Positions 1-12,130 of a stretch of DNA of 64,000 bases are shown here, in pieces. Below the pieces are notes generated by a model that ran no database searches, was not told where the DNA came from, and saw only the letters and a list, made by a program, of their open reading frames with translations. The position numbers and the translations under genes were made by a program. Within the stretch, counting starts at the first letter, position 1; each line of letters opens with the position of its first letter. The stretch is from Lunularia cruciata (lineage: Eukaryota > Streptophyta > Marchantiopsida > Lunulariales > Lunulariaceae), in NCBI GenBank assembly GCA_948567375.1, contig OX419758.1:51971473-52035472 (forward strand), read 5' to 3'.

Positions 1-2178
1 TTTCTAGCAAGTTGTCTAGAGAGTTGTGAGCACAAGTAGTGGGAGCTACTACACATAATTTGGATAGTTTCTCAATAGAGTTTTAGAGAAAACTCCTTAT
101 AAGCTTTTGGCATGGGAAAAAACAACTAGTTTCACATGTGAGAATCTTTAGTTGCTAAATCTTTGACCATACATTATAGGATTTGAAAAAGAAGTTTGAT
201 AGAAAGGGACAAGGGAGGTCTTTTATTGGATATAGTTTAGAATCTAAAGCTTTCAAACTATGGAATTAAAAGAAGAACAAGACATGTGAAAGTAGTGATA
301 CATGTTAAGAGAGAAGAAACTTGATCATTTATAATTACATGGAGTAAAATTAGAAGCATATAATTTTCAAATGAGAGGTGGAAAGCAAGCCAAAGCTAGA
401 ATGAGCCTTGATGACATAGAAGTTGATAGAGACTTCCTGCAAACTTCTAGTGAGTCTACAAAAGAAGCTACATAAGAATCCAAAAGTGAAACTAGCGTTT
501 GTCCACTTCAAGAAGAGAGAGAATTCAATCAAAACTTGATTTGCAAATAACCTCAAATTCAACCACTCAAGATGGAGAAAATTGTAGAAGTGGGAGAATG
601 AGAAGACCACTACAAAGTCTTAATGAGTGGGATCATGGTAAGACATTTTATGCTTATATTGTTGCAATTAAGATTAAAGGAGGAGATGTAGATCTAAATC
701 TTGTTCATTTCCATGATGAAGTGAAATCACCTAAGTGGGTGACCATGGATAAGAAATTTAATTTGTTGAAGCAAAAAAGACTTGGAAGCTAATAACATTG
801 CAAGAAGAGAGAAAAACAATAAAATATAAAGGGGTCTAAAGAACCAACCTTGCTAAGTGCAACATCTCAAAGCACAAAGCTAGACTTGTAGCCTAAGTGA
901 TATTCACAACTTGCAAAACTTGACTATGAAGAGACATTTACTCTTGTAGTCAGGTTTGATTCCATCTAATTTGTTATTTGATTAGTTGTAATAGAAGATA
1001 TGGAGATAGCTCAATTTTATATCAAGTCAATTGTTTCTTCTGGAGATTAACATGAGGAAATTTACATAGAGTAGCCACAAGGATAGAAAGAAATTACAAA
1101 AGAGAACAGTAGCTTGACTCAAGCCTCAAGGAATTGAAATTGTAATTGGAATTTGATGATTTCTTAGTGAGATATGGGTTGCACCCATCAATCTCTGATC
1201 CTTGTGCATATTACGGATATAGGATAATCCTCATTATCTTTGTAAATAATGGATTGATTTTTGAGAATGATAAATCTCACATTGCTACCATGTTAGATCC
1301 ACTTTGTAGAGAGTTTGAAGTTATATGGGAAAGAAAAATGCTATATAGGACTTTACATTCTCTATGAAAGAGAGAATCTCATTATTAGATTGACTCAAAG
1401 ACAAATATGTAGAGTCAATTATAAAATGATTCAATCAAGGAGATGCATATTTAGTTGGATCTCCATAATTCTATTGTGTTATGACATGCACAAAAATTGA
1501 TAGCTTATGTTGTTACCATAGTGGTAAAGTTTAGTTCTAACACTTCACCTCAACATTCAGACATTGGAAAGATAATTCTCAAGTATCTCAAAGGTACTCT
1601 AAATTATGGATTGAAATTCAGTGGAACATTGGATGTTAATAATACACTAGTAGGGCAATATGATGCTAATTTTTGTTGGTGACTAAGATAATATAAAGTC
1701 ATGATGAATGATGGACCACTAGCTTGGAGTAGCTTACAACAACAATGCATTATCACTTCTACCATAAAGGATGAGTATATAACATGTTTAGATGCCAAGG
1801 AAGCAATATGGCTCTACGTGTCACTCAAGGAAATACAATTTAGACAAGACAGTCCAACTTCAATGTACATCAATAATCAAAGTGTGATGAAGTTGGTGTA
1901 CAACCTAGAATTCCACAAGAGAACCAATCATTGAGCATCCAATATCATTATGTGATGGAGTAGCAAAAGGAACATGAGATCTATTTCAACTACATCAACA
2001 CCAACAATTAGATTGTAAATAATTTTACAAAAGCTAAACTAGGAGATAATTTTTGTGAGTTTAGAATTTTAATTAGAGAACTACCATTTCTTCAATGAGA
2101 GAGAGTAATGAAATTGAATTTCATTTAGTAGTACATTTGGCATGCAATAATTGGGGTTGGTTTAGCTTATATTATATA
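1..2178 (+). mobile_element. Ty1/copia retrotransposon fossil, pol part
   Basis: Translated pieces on the + strand follow copia pol in order: the end of integrase and the adjoining GYS..SKAF..WN motif (about 90-300), weak reverse transcriptase (about 950-1400) and RNase H (about 1500-2080), where LKYLKGTLNYGL, DEYI..LDAKEAIWL and NNQSVMKL.YN.EFHKRT match the family closely. The left end lies outside the window. No copia LTR was recognised. The element is old and heavily broken, with well over ten interruptions. A Ty3/gypsy LTR begins directly after it at 2179. Confidence 0.85.
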
Positions 2179-2602
2179 TGTAAAAGTTAGATGAGAAAAA
2201 TAGGAGAATACAAGATTAAAGTGGTAGATAATATTGGAACTCTCAAGTGAGAGAAATTTTGAATGCCTTGCCTGAGCTTAGGTTTTGGTATTTATGGACA
2301 ACCTAGGTACAAGGCTCCCAAGAAGCTTTTAGGGAAGGTTCTTTCAAGAAGTAACCTTACTTGGAGTGCAAGCTAAGCAAGCCATTTACTTGGCATGCAA
2401 CTTAATAAACCATTTACTTGGCATACAAGTTAAGCTAGTTGTCAACTTGGCATACAAGTTACTCAACCCTTGAAAGGTTCCTAGAAGCTTCTCACCATGA
2501 AGCTTCCAAGATAATTTATAACATTCTTAAATTTTCCTAGCTATATGGTAATTCTATGACTTTTTAGCTATATTTAGCTTCAACTAACTCCATATTATTA
2601 CT
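2179..2602 (-). repeat. 3' LTR of element B
   Basis: In minus orientation this begins next to a purine-rich tract (complement of the C-run at 2605-2612) and ends TGTAAAAG at the left edge, as in the other LTRs of the family. It contains the family's AAGCTTC-rich stretch and a complementary TATAAATA-like promoter. Confidence 0.75.
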
Positions 2603-3047
2603 TATTCCCCCTACTAGTTGGTGATGCACCTTTTACCATGGAATCTTTGGACTTTTACATAACAGCTTGTGCATTCTGGAGATGAAAAAGAGGCTCACAT
2701 ATGTTATCATGAAGAGGATATGCTTTCTAGAGGATCTTATATTTGGTGTGTTATTTGTAGCCATGTTGGATATCACTATGTGCAAGTGTTCCCTTTGGAA
2801 TAAGGAAGTTACTTTTTGAGATCATAAGGTCTCATCAAAGGAGATCAAGATGGAAGAGGAGAAAATCAAAGCTATTACCAATTGCATTACTTCTAACGAT
2901 GCCATGGAAGGTTGGGCATTTAATGGATTGGAAAGTTTTTACCAATGGTTTATCCATTATTATGCTCATGTGGCCGTACCATTGATTGGATCAATAGCTA
3001 GGCATATGATCTAGAGGTGAAACTTGGGGAGGTGACATATAGAAGGA

Positions 3048-3581
3048 TGTTACACATGATGAAGAATATGGATTAGATATAGATATCACCAAAAGAGCAC
3101 TTCTATTAATAGGGCAAAAGCCAAAATAGGCCTGAAAACTTCAAAGGCAATTTTAGAGGCCTAAATGGATGAATTAGACCTCAAAAATATAAACCCCCCC
3201 CCCAATTGGAGGAAAGGATGGCCTTACCTCCCCTTGGTCTTTCTGGCCAAGAGCTTTCCAATGGTACCTCACCCATGTGATTTTGAGATTCCTACAAGAA
3301 GATTCACTTAAAGATTCTCTCTAGTCATCCTGATTGACCAACCAAATGGGACCATGACCAACATGTCACCCATCCAAGCAAGTAATCTAAGGGTGAAGCT
3401 TGCTGACAAGTCATCTATCCATGTACCTAATCCTATGGTGGAGCTTCCTAGGAGGAGATCCTCCTTGGCTATATAATTAAGAGAAGGTGCTCCTTTGGGG
3501 CATCGGAAGATTTGAGTGTGAAATCTATGTTTTCTCTCTTGTATCTCTCTTGAAGAGTTCTCTTGTCCTCAGAGTATAACA
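3048..3581 (+). repeat. Solo LTR, second LTR family (copy 1)
   Basis: A 534-bp unit beginning TGTTACA and ending TATAACA, with a TATATAATTAAGAG promoter-like motif followed by CTCCTTTGGGGCATCGG. A second copy with the same order of motifs is found at 20365-20852. No internal domain, primer site or second LTR is attached, so it reads as a solo LTR. No clear target duplication remains. Confidence 0.7.
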
Positions 3582-4764
3582 TCTTGCAAGAGATGCAAAC
3601 ACAACAAACCTAATAACCAATACCAAGTGTACTCCTTCAACCACTACCAATTCCAACTACCCATAGGGAACATGTTAGCTTAGACCTCATCACATTCTTA
3701 CCAAAGATGGACCAATGCCATACAACCATTGTAGTACTTGTTGCTAAGCCTGTTAACTAGATTAATTAAGGTCCTACCTTAGATATAGTTGATATTCCAA
3801 CATTGGCTCATATCTATTTTGATATAATCTTGAAGCACCATGGAATGCCAAGGGTTCTCATCTCTAATTGAGATCCTCAATTTATAGGTAAATTTTGGCA
3901 AGTACATTTAAATTCACTGGTACCAAGATTTTGTTATATACAACTTATCATCCTCAAATTGATAGACAAATAGAATAAGCAAATTGCACTTTGTAAGAGA
4001 TACTACATGCCTTTGTCAATGTCCACCACATTGATTGGGATATTTATCTCACATTTAGCAAGTTTGACTACAATAATTCCAAGAAGACAAGTATTAGCTT
4101 TTCTTCAATTTTTTAATTAAGTGCAAGATCCACTTGTTCCATATCTATTTTGGCTCCTACCATCTCAAGTCCTGCAAACTTCCACCTTCTTGTCCATATG
4201 ATCTCAATGCCTCCACCAAGCCAATTTTCATCTTCTTCTTGCTCAAAATTAGCAAAAGCAATATATTGATAAACATAATCATGATCTCATCTTTTTACTT
4301 GGTGATAAGTTCATGCTTTTGTTCCATAATCTTCTTTTCCCACTCAATACCCAAGTCCATAAAGTTACAATTGGATAAGTTCATTTGATATTACTCAAAT
4401 CATTTCTCCCATTGCCTATTGAGTTGCTTTCCCTAGTTGTTTGCAAATCCATCTTATCTTCCATGTTTCAAAGTTAAAACCCTTTGTTTCTGACCCATCT
4501 TCCTTTTCCACTTGTGTTAAAGTCCTTCTTCCTCTCGTCCATGTCAACAATCATGAGGAATATAAAATTGATCATATACTTGCATGTCATGACATCCAAC
4601 ATGTCTGCCAACAACAAATTGAATAAAAGGTCCTTTGGAAAAGGTATCCACTTCACAATGCCACATGAAGACATCTTTGTTATCTACATAATGCACAAAT
4701 AGCCCTACAAGAGTTTGAAGACTCCATGGTGCCAACAACATCACCATCTATCAACAAGGGAATA

Positions 4765-5209
4765 GATAATAATATAGAGTTTGTAGAAAAGTTAATAAAA
4801 TCCAATTAGTAAGTAGTCTAAGCTAAATATAGCAAAATGAAGTAGAACTAGGCTAAGAATATGCTAGAAATATCAAGAATACATATGGATAGAATATTCT
4901 AGAAGCACATGGACAACTTCTTGGTTAGAAGCTTCTAGGAACTTTATAGGGGTAAGTAACTTGTATGTCAAGTTGAAGGCTAGCTTAGCTTGTACGCCAA
5001 GTAAATGGTTGGCTTAGCTTGCACTCCAAGTACAGCAATCCTAGAAGGAACCTTCCTTAGAAGCTCCTTGGGAGTCTTGTACCTAGATTACCTATAAATA
5101 CCCAAGCCAAGCTGAAGCTAAGCATTTAAAGTGTCCCTTGCTTGAGAATCCCAATGTGATCTTCCACTCTGGTCTTCCATTCTCCTATTTCTCTCCTTGG
5201 TCTTTTACA
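4765..5209 (+). repeat. 3' LTR of element C
   Basis: It starts after the purine run AAGGGAATA, carries CTATAAATACC as TATA box near 5090, and ends GGTCTTTTACA as the other plus LTRs of this family do. Confidence 0.75.
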
Positions 5210-7326
5210 AAAAACAAGATATACTACAAAAAAAGATTCTAACTTGGAAACTTGGAAGATAAGGTGGATTTTTATGGAAATAAGATGGATGGAATTTTAT
5301 CTCACTATCTGAATAATATCAGGGAGATTTACTCACTTGGGAAAAAAAATTTAAAACTTAGGTGTCAAGAGGACAAGGAAGGTTACTAGAGGAAAGCATG
5401 ACATTCTCATTGATTTAAAAAGTGAGATCACAACAAAGACTATCAACATATTACCTTTGCCAATTTTGAGCAACAAGAATATGATACTTTGTTTGTGGAA
5501 AGAAGCACACAGCTTGGAATTGAGAGGAAGATGGAGCAAGCAGAAAATATAGAACAAGTGAATCTTGCACATAATTAAAGAAGAAGGCACCTAAATATGT
5601 ACTTACTTACTTGGAATTATAATAAGTAAAATTTGCAATTACAAGACAAGTATTTCAATTAGTGTGATAAAAATTGATATAGGCATGTAGCATATCCTCT
5701 AAAATATAATTTGAAAGTTTATTTGTCTATTAATTTGAGGATGATAGGCTATAGACAAGGTAAGCTTTGTGCCAAGGAGTTTGAAAAATACTTGCCAAAA
5801 TTTACCAATGAATCAAATATCATGGTCAAAGATTTGAATCCTTGGAATTCCATGATGTTTGAAGACCACATTGATGTACATCAAGGCCAACATTGGAGCA
5901 TCTATAGTATCCACAATAACTACTAAGTGAAACTGATTACTAAGCTTATTGACAAACACCACAATTTATAAAGTGCCTTGATCTTTCTATGATACGTATG
6001 TGATGAGGTCTAGATTTATATGTTTTCATTGTGTAGATGGAATGAGGAGTGGTTGGAATAGTCCACTTTGTTTCTATTTTTTTGTTTTATTTTGTTGGAA
6101 ATTCTCACAAGATCAAAGAGACTCTCCAACCTCTTGTGCCATATTTGGACACCACCATTGACATTGTAGCATACTCAAGGTCTTTTCCACACCCATATGA
6201 CAAACAAGTGGTAAGTAATGCGCCTCTTGAAGTTGCACTAGTTGTAGATCTCCCATAGTTGGAACATACATTTGGTTCATACAAAAGAGAAGCACAACTT
6301 TCATTGACAAGGTGTTGTATTCCTTCTCATGCATTGCAAGACAACTTTGCACAATCTGAAAGAAGTAGTTATATTGTAAAGAATTATTGAACTTTGTATG
6401 TAGCTTCAAGTCTATTAACACTATGGATATTGCAGCTATCACGGAGATTCAAGAAGAATCTTCAAATTACATAGTCATGTTAGGGTATTGGGAATGATAT
6501 GGAACTTTTAAGGCTTGTATGCAAGCTTGATATCAAATAACTATGTTTATTCCTCCCATCAATGATGCACATTCTTCATTTGCTCCAAATGGAAAGTTGG
6601 CAACAAGGATTTGTAATTAGTTTGCATTATCACTTGTTTCTCTAAGAGGTAATGTCACCATACCTTTGTTGTATATACCATTGCCAATTACTCTTGATCC
6701 TAAGTGGAATAATTTATTTCTACTATGTTTAGTTGGTGAGACACAAAGGTAATGGTATAGAATACAATTGGAAATTCTTGTTAACACATATATTTAATGA
6801 TAAAGTTAAAAGTATCAAAATAAACCACACAAGGTATTTGACAATCATATGCTTGGTAGATAGATCATGATACTATATGGTTAAGTTTTTGAATGCTTCT
6901 TTGTGCTTGGTGGTCCACTCAAAGCTTATTATCTTCCCCAAAGAGATTAATGGTGTGGCAACATGAGCACCATAATGGATGAACCATCAATAGAAGTTCA
7001 CCAATTATTTGAATACCCAAACTTCTGTGGCATCCTTAAGAGTAGGCCAATTATTAATGGCTTTGATTTTTTGCTCTTCCATCTTGATCCCCTCTGTTCA
7101 GACCTTATGGCCCAAGAAGTTGAAATTTTTGCAATAACAATCCCATTACCATAGTCACCTTAAAACTTCTCACATGTGGTTCTTGTGTTCTACCTCCATC
7201 TTACTACAAATCAAAATCTCATTCAAGAAAACTACCATGTATCTATCCACTAGTCCATCTTACACTTGATTCATTTTATCTATAAACTATGTGAGAGCAT
7301 TAGTGAACCTACAAGGTAAAATCCGT

Positions 7327-7761
7327 TGTAAAAGCCCAAGACTAAGGAGAGAAATAGGATAATGAAGACCGGAGTGGAAGATCATATTAGGACACTTGAA
7401 TGAAGGAAACTTTAAATGCCTAACATGAGCTTGGGCTTTGATATTTATAGGAACACATACAAGGCTCTTGAGAAGCCTTGATAAGCTTCTCAAGAAGCTT
7501 TCTCAAAGCCGCTTTCTTAGAATGCAAGTCAAGTTAACCAAGAAATTTCTCAAAAAGCCTTGTACTTGACGTGCAAGCTAAGCTAGCCAAGAAGCTTCCC
7601 AAGAAGCTTTCTCTTATGAGTCACCACTTTGCATGCTTGTTACCCAATACTTGGAGGTACCAAGAAGCTTCCTAAATGCTTCAAGAATATTCTAGGCTAA
7701 TTTGGCCTATTTGCTACCTTTCTAGTCTTGATTAACTTGTTTGTAACTCCACATTGTTACA
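7327..7761 (-). repeat. 3' LTR of element A
   Basis: 435 bp, TGTAAAAG at the left edge and GTTACA at the right edge in genome orientation. It holds several AAGAAGCTT blocks and the complement of the TATAAATA box near 7440. Confidence 0.8.
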
Positions 7762-10613
7762 TTCCTCCATTGCTAGTTGGTGATGTCATCATCACCATTG
7801 AAGTTTCAAACTCTTGGATGGCTGATTGTGCATTTAGGAGATAAGAAAGAGGCTCCGAAGTGGCATCATGAAGTGGATATCCTTTCCAAAGGATCTTGTA
7901 CTCTATATGTTGTTGGCAACTACATTGAATGTGGTGACATGCAAGGATACAATCAACTACATACTCTCCATGATCATTGATAGGCACGAGAGGAAGAGGT
8001 TGGACACAAGAGGAAAAAGGAAGATGGATTAGAAACAAAGGGTTTCAGCTTGGAAATATGAAAGATAGGGTGGATTCACTTATGAGCAAGCAAGGCAAAT
8101 CAATATGCAACAAGAGAAATGTAACATCAAATAGACCTATCCAATTAGTAGAACCTTTAATTACTTGGGTATCAAGTGGGAGGGGTAGGTTACTAGAAGA
8201 AACCATGACCTTATCACCAAGTTGAAGTAGATCATAGCTTATGTTAAAGCATCCACTATATCAAAGGTTGGTGCTAAATGGATTAGTTTATTAAGCTTAT
8301 CCATAAACACCACAATTGTTGTGTGACCTTGCTTGTCTTGGGCAAGGATGTGATGAGATCTAAGCTCACATGTTCCCATTAAGCACATGGGATGGGAAGT
8401 GGTTGAAGGAGTCCACTTGGTTTCTTGTTGTTGGCCTTGTTGAATTAGCAACTCTCACAAGATTGAATAAACTCTCAAACATCTCATGGCATGTTTGGCC
8501 ATCACCGTTGGTATTGTAGGGTACCCAACGTCTTCTCCACGTCCATGTGACTAGTGATTGGTAAGTCATGGGTTTCTTCAAGGTGCACAAGTTGTAAATC
8601 ACCCTTGGCTAGAATATAGATTTGGTTCTCGTAGAATAGGAGGTCTTTCTTAAAGGAGAAGGTGTTGTATTCCTTATCATGTGTAGCAAGATGACCTTGT
8701 ACCATCTAAAAGAAGGGATCTTGTTTTAAAGGGATCCAAAACTCAAGTTGGACGTTGGAATCAATTGATATTATCATAATTGCCATTGTGATGAGAGGAA
8801 GAGAATACAAAAGAGGTCATCTTGATAGGACATTGTGGATGGTATAGAACCTATTGGGTTTGTACTCAAGTTTGAGGTCAAACAATTGTAGTTGTTCTTT
8901 CCATTGATGATATCAACTCTTTATGTGTTCCAAATGTAATGTCTAGTACAAGGATTTGTGTGACAAACTTACTACCTTGGGATTGATTATTCTTAGATAT
9001 CTTACTCAAAGGTGTTAGACAACCTAATCAGAAATTCATACCTTGGTGTTGTACTTGAATTTGTCATTAGGTCCGATCAAATTGAACCTTGTGATGTTCA
9101 AGCCAAGGAAAATCTAAAATGATATCATAGTATAGAGGTGCCACTAGAAACCTCATACATTCCACATCCTCCTTCCCAATCTTGGATGTAACAGGATGTT
9201 AGGTACAAAATGTAGAACCCTTTCTACCATCCACCTTTATCAATCTACTTCCAATTACTAGCTTTATATGCATCCTTAATTTCTTTGCTAATTGCATGGA
9301 CATATAATTCTTTGAACTTCCAAAATCCACCAAAATCTTATAATCATGATCGGATATCATACCTTGCAAGTGAAGCAAACTTGCATAGGCCAAGCCTTCA
9401 ATTTCATGGGAACTAATTAAGTTCCCAATAAGTGGCTCAAAATCTTCTATTTGGATTCCTTGTTTCCTTGATAATTCAGCTCCACAAACTCCATCTGGGC
9501 AATTTTTTAAGGTCACATATTATTGAGTGGACTTTCAATAATACAATGTCCAATATGGTGATAGTAAAAAAACCACCATTTTGTTGTTTTCTTTTCTATT
9601 AGTAGTGCCATGTGGTCTTTGTTGGAAGGCATCAATATCAATTGGTGTCGGATCTTCCACCCGCGTGTAGTGCATTGGTAGGTTTTGTGGAGGTCAAGGT
9701 CAAGACTAAGTTGTAGCCAAGGAAACAAAGCGGTCAACCAATTGCATGGTTTTTTCCAAGTGTTTTAGCTTTCACATAATCAACTCTAGTTTGGTTTATG
9801 ACTTCAAGCCCCTCACAAATTGATCCATAGCTTCTCCTTTGACTATATCTAGAATTTTCATGATGGTGTTTTGAAATTGTGTTGTGTAGCTTCTTATAGA
9901 GTCAATCTACTTCAACTTTGCTAACCTTTCTTGTGCAACTCATGTGGCATTTATAGTTTAGAATTGACCAATTATTGCACTCTTGAATTCTGCACATGTC
10001 AAGATTGGTGCAATAGATTGCAGTTCAGCTTGCTCCACTCGCAACTGCCACCATAACTTTTCTACTTCATCCAATTGGTTGGAAGCCAAGAGAATCTATT
10101 TCTATTCATCTTGAAGATTTGAAGCTTCAAAGTAACATTTGAATCAAACACAAAATTCTCCACTACACTTGGGAGATTCTTGCCTTCAAATAATTTGAAA
10201 TTGGGAAATTAGATTCGCTCTTCCCCATCTCAAATTGGTGCTCTCTCTATGTGCTTTTATCATTAATGATCTTGATCATCCAACAATCGAGTAAGATGTT
10301 TGATTTTTTATTGCTTGGTAATGATAACCTCAAGCATTGCCGCCATGACTACTAATCTATCAAATTAAATTTAGTTGATCTAAGTAAACATGTGGATGTA
10401 ACATATCCACTGTTCTCCATAAGTTACAATTGAAAGTACCAAGGGTTCATCAAACAAGGTGATCGTATTTAGAAAATTTTGCCCAAAGCGTGAGATGATA
10501 AACTAGGTGAAATGATAATTGGGTAGTAAATGGATACAAAAATCCCAATGGTTGGCATATATGAATTTGATGGTCCATAAATTCCATCTATTCCATTCTT
10601 GCTATGATACCAA

Positions 10614-11080
10614 TATAAAAGATCAAGGTCAATGAGAGAAATAGGAGAATGGAAGACCAAAGTTGAATGAGGTAAACTCCAAATGCCTAGCATGAACTTT
10701 GGCTTTGGTATTTATAGGGAAGCATAAAGGCTTTTGAAAAACTTCTCAAGAAGCTTCCTCAAAGCGCTTTCTTAGAGTGCAAGTCAAGTTAACCAAGAAA
10801 CTTCTCAAGAAGCTTCTTTCTAGAAGTTGTCTACTTAGTGTGCAAGCTAATCGAGCCAAGAAAATTCCCAAGAAACTTCCTACTTGGCATGCAAGCTAAG
10901 CTAGCCTATAAGCTTCCCAAGAAGCTTCCTCTTATGAGTTCCCACTGGGCATGTACATTACCCAATACTTGGAGGTACTAAGAAGCTTCTTAGATGCTTC
11001 TAGAATATTCTAGGCTAATTTAGCATTTTTGTTACTTTGTTAGTCTTGACTAACTTGTTGGTAAACTTCATATTATTACA
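10614..11080 (-). repeat. 5' LTR of element A
   Basis: 467 bp, same order of motifs as 7327-7761 (GAGAGAAATAGGA, AAGCTTC blocks, ATTCTAGGCTAATTT, ATATTATTACA). The initiator-tRNA-Met primer site abuts its left edge. Confidence 0.8.
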
Positions 11081-11687
11081 CCTTCTATTCAAAATAAATA
11101 TATATTGCAAAAAATGTAGTCTTTTACAAATCTTTTCCATCATTTAGAATCTACCAATAGCCGCTTCAAAGATCTAAGTTTGAGAAGTATTGACTTCCAT
11201 TCAATTGATCCAATAAATTGTCAATTCAAGGCAAGAGATATACATTATTCACACTTTGCTTATTGAGATCATGAGGGTCAATATAAAACCAAAGCTATTG
11301 TCCTTCTTTAGTACAAATAGTACCAATGCTCCGTAAAGGGATGTAAAATGTTGTATGAAATATTTCTTCAACAACTTAACCAATGTTATTAAAAGTTTGT
11401 CTAGCTTTTTCAATAAGAGCAAATAGATTGGTCTACTCACTCAAGTACTACTAAGTAAAAGATTAATCTCAACAGACATACCTTGATCAAAGAACAATCC
11501 CTTCAGATAATTTAATGGAAACATGTATGCAAACTTGTAAACTATTTGATCAACCATTTCTTTTTAAGGCTTCTTATCTTCATCATATTCTCCTTGTCCA
11601 ATTGGTTTGAACTACACAAAAAAGCATTATAAAAATAAATTCCTCTAGAGGTTTAGGGTTTAGGTTCTATTGTTGCTATACTAACAA

Positions 11688-12114
11688 TGTAACAATATGG
11701 AGTTTAGCGACATAGCTAGTAAGGCTAACAAAGTAGAGAATGAGCCAAATTAGCCTAGAATATTCCAAAAGCATCTAGGAAGATTCTTAGAAAGCTTCCT
11801 GACTAGTTAACTTGCACCCCAAGCAAGTAGCTTCTAGAAGGAAACTTCTAGAAGCTTCTAACTAGCTTAGCCTGCACGCCAAGTAGACGGTTTCTAGAAG
11901 TAAGCTTCTTGAGAAACTTCCTAGTTAACTTAGCTTGCACTCTAAGAAATGGGCTCAAGGAAGCTTCTTGAGAAGCTTCTCAAGGGCCTTGTGTGCTACT
12001 TATAAATACCAAAGCCAAAGCTCATGCTAGGCATTTGGAGTTTTCATTCATTCAAGTGTCTCAATGTGAGTTTCTATTCTCCTATTTCTCTCCTTGGATT
12101 TGGTCTTTTACATT
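11688..12114 (+). repeat. 5' LTR of element D
   Basis: 427 bp, begins TGTAACAATATGGAG and ends GGTCTTTTACA. TATA box CTTATAAATACC lies near 11998-12008. The middle third is packed with TTCnnGAA-type repeats. Confidence 0.85.
11846..11858 (+). promoter_or_regulatory. Perfect three-unit heat-shock-element-like motif in LTR
   Basis: TTCTAGAAGCTTC fits the TTCnnGAAnnTTC heat-shock element exactly. Further TTCTAGAA and GAAGCTTC units surround it (11832-11970), about 150 bp upstream of the LTR TATA box. Binding by heat-shock factors is inferred from the motif only. Confidence 0.45.
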
Positions 12115-12130
12115 GGTTTCAGAGCAAGAA
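12115..12130 (+). other. Primer binding site, initiator tRNA-Met type
   Basis: TTGGTTTCAGAGCAAG directly follows the 5' LTR and resembles the common plant retrotransposon primer site TGGTATCAGAGC. The minus-strand elements carry the closer version next to their 5' LTRs (complement near 18826-18840). Confidence 0.8.

Larger units (their letters stand above)
2796..5209 (+). mobile_element. Partial Ty3/gypsy chromovirus fossil (element C)
   Basis: Plus-strand matches to the same family as element D: the connection end of reverse transcriptase (about 2800-3000), integrase (about 3590-4400), chromodomain region (about 4440-4745) and a 3' LTR (4765-5209). It lies inside the pol end of element B. 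A foreign solo LTR sits at 3048-3581. It is strongly broken and only partly represented, and the LTR divergence suggests an old insertion. Confidence 0.8.
7327..11080 (-). mobile_element. Ty3/gypsy chromovirus fossil (element A), inside element B
   Basis: Minus-strand element with two LTRs (10614-11080 as 5' and 7327-7761 as 3'). A primer site complementary to initiator tRNA-Met lies at about 10602-10613. Internal parts recognised on the minus strand are gag (about 10500-9520), protease (about 9516-9199, with the motif ILVDFGSSKNYMS), RNase H/integrase (about 8960-8240) and a chromodomain (about 8038-7760: YVVDCILACHH, EYKILWKGYPLHDAT). It is flanked on both sides by reverse-transcriptase sequence of element B, which shows insertion into B. 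It is broken, with probably more than ten interruptions. Confidence 0.85.
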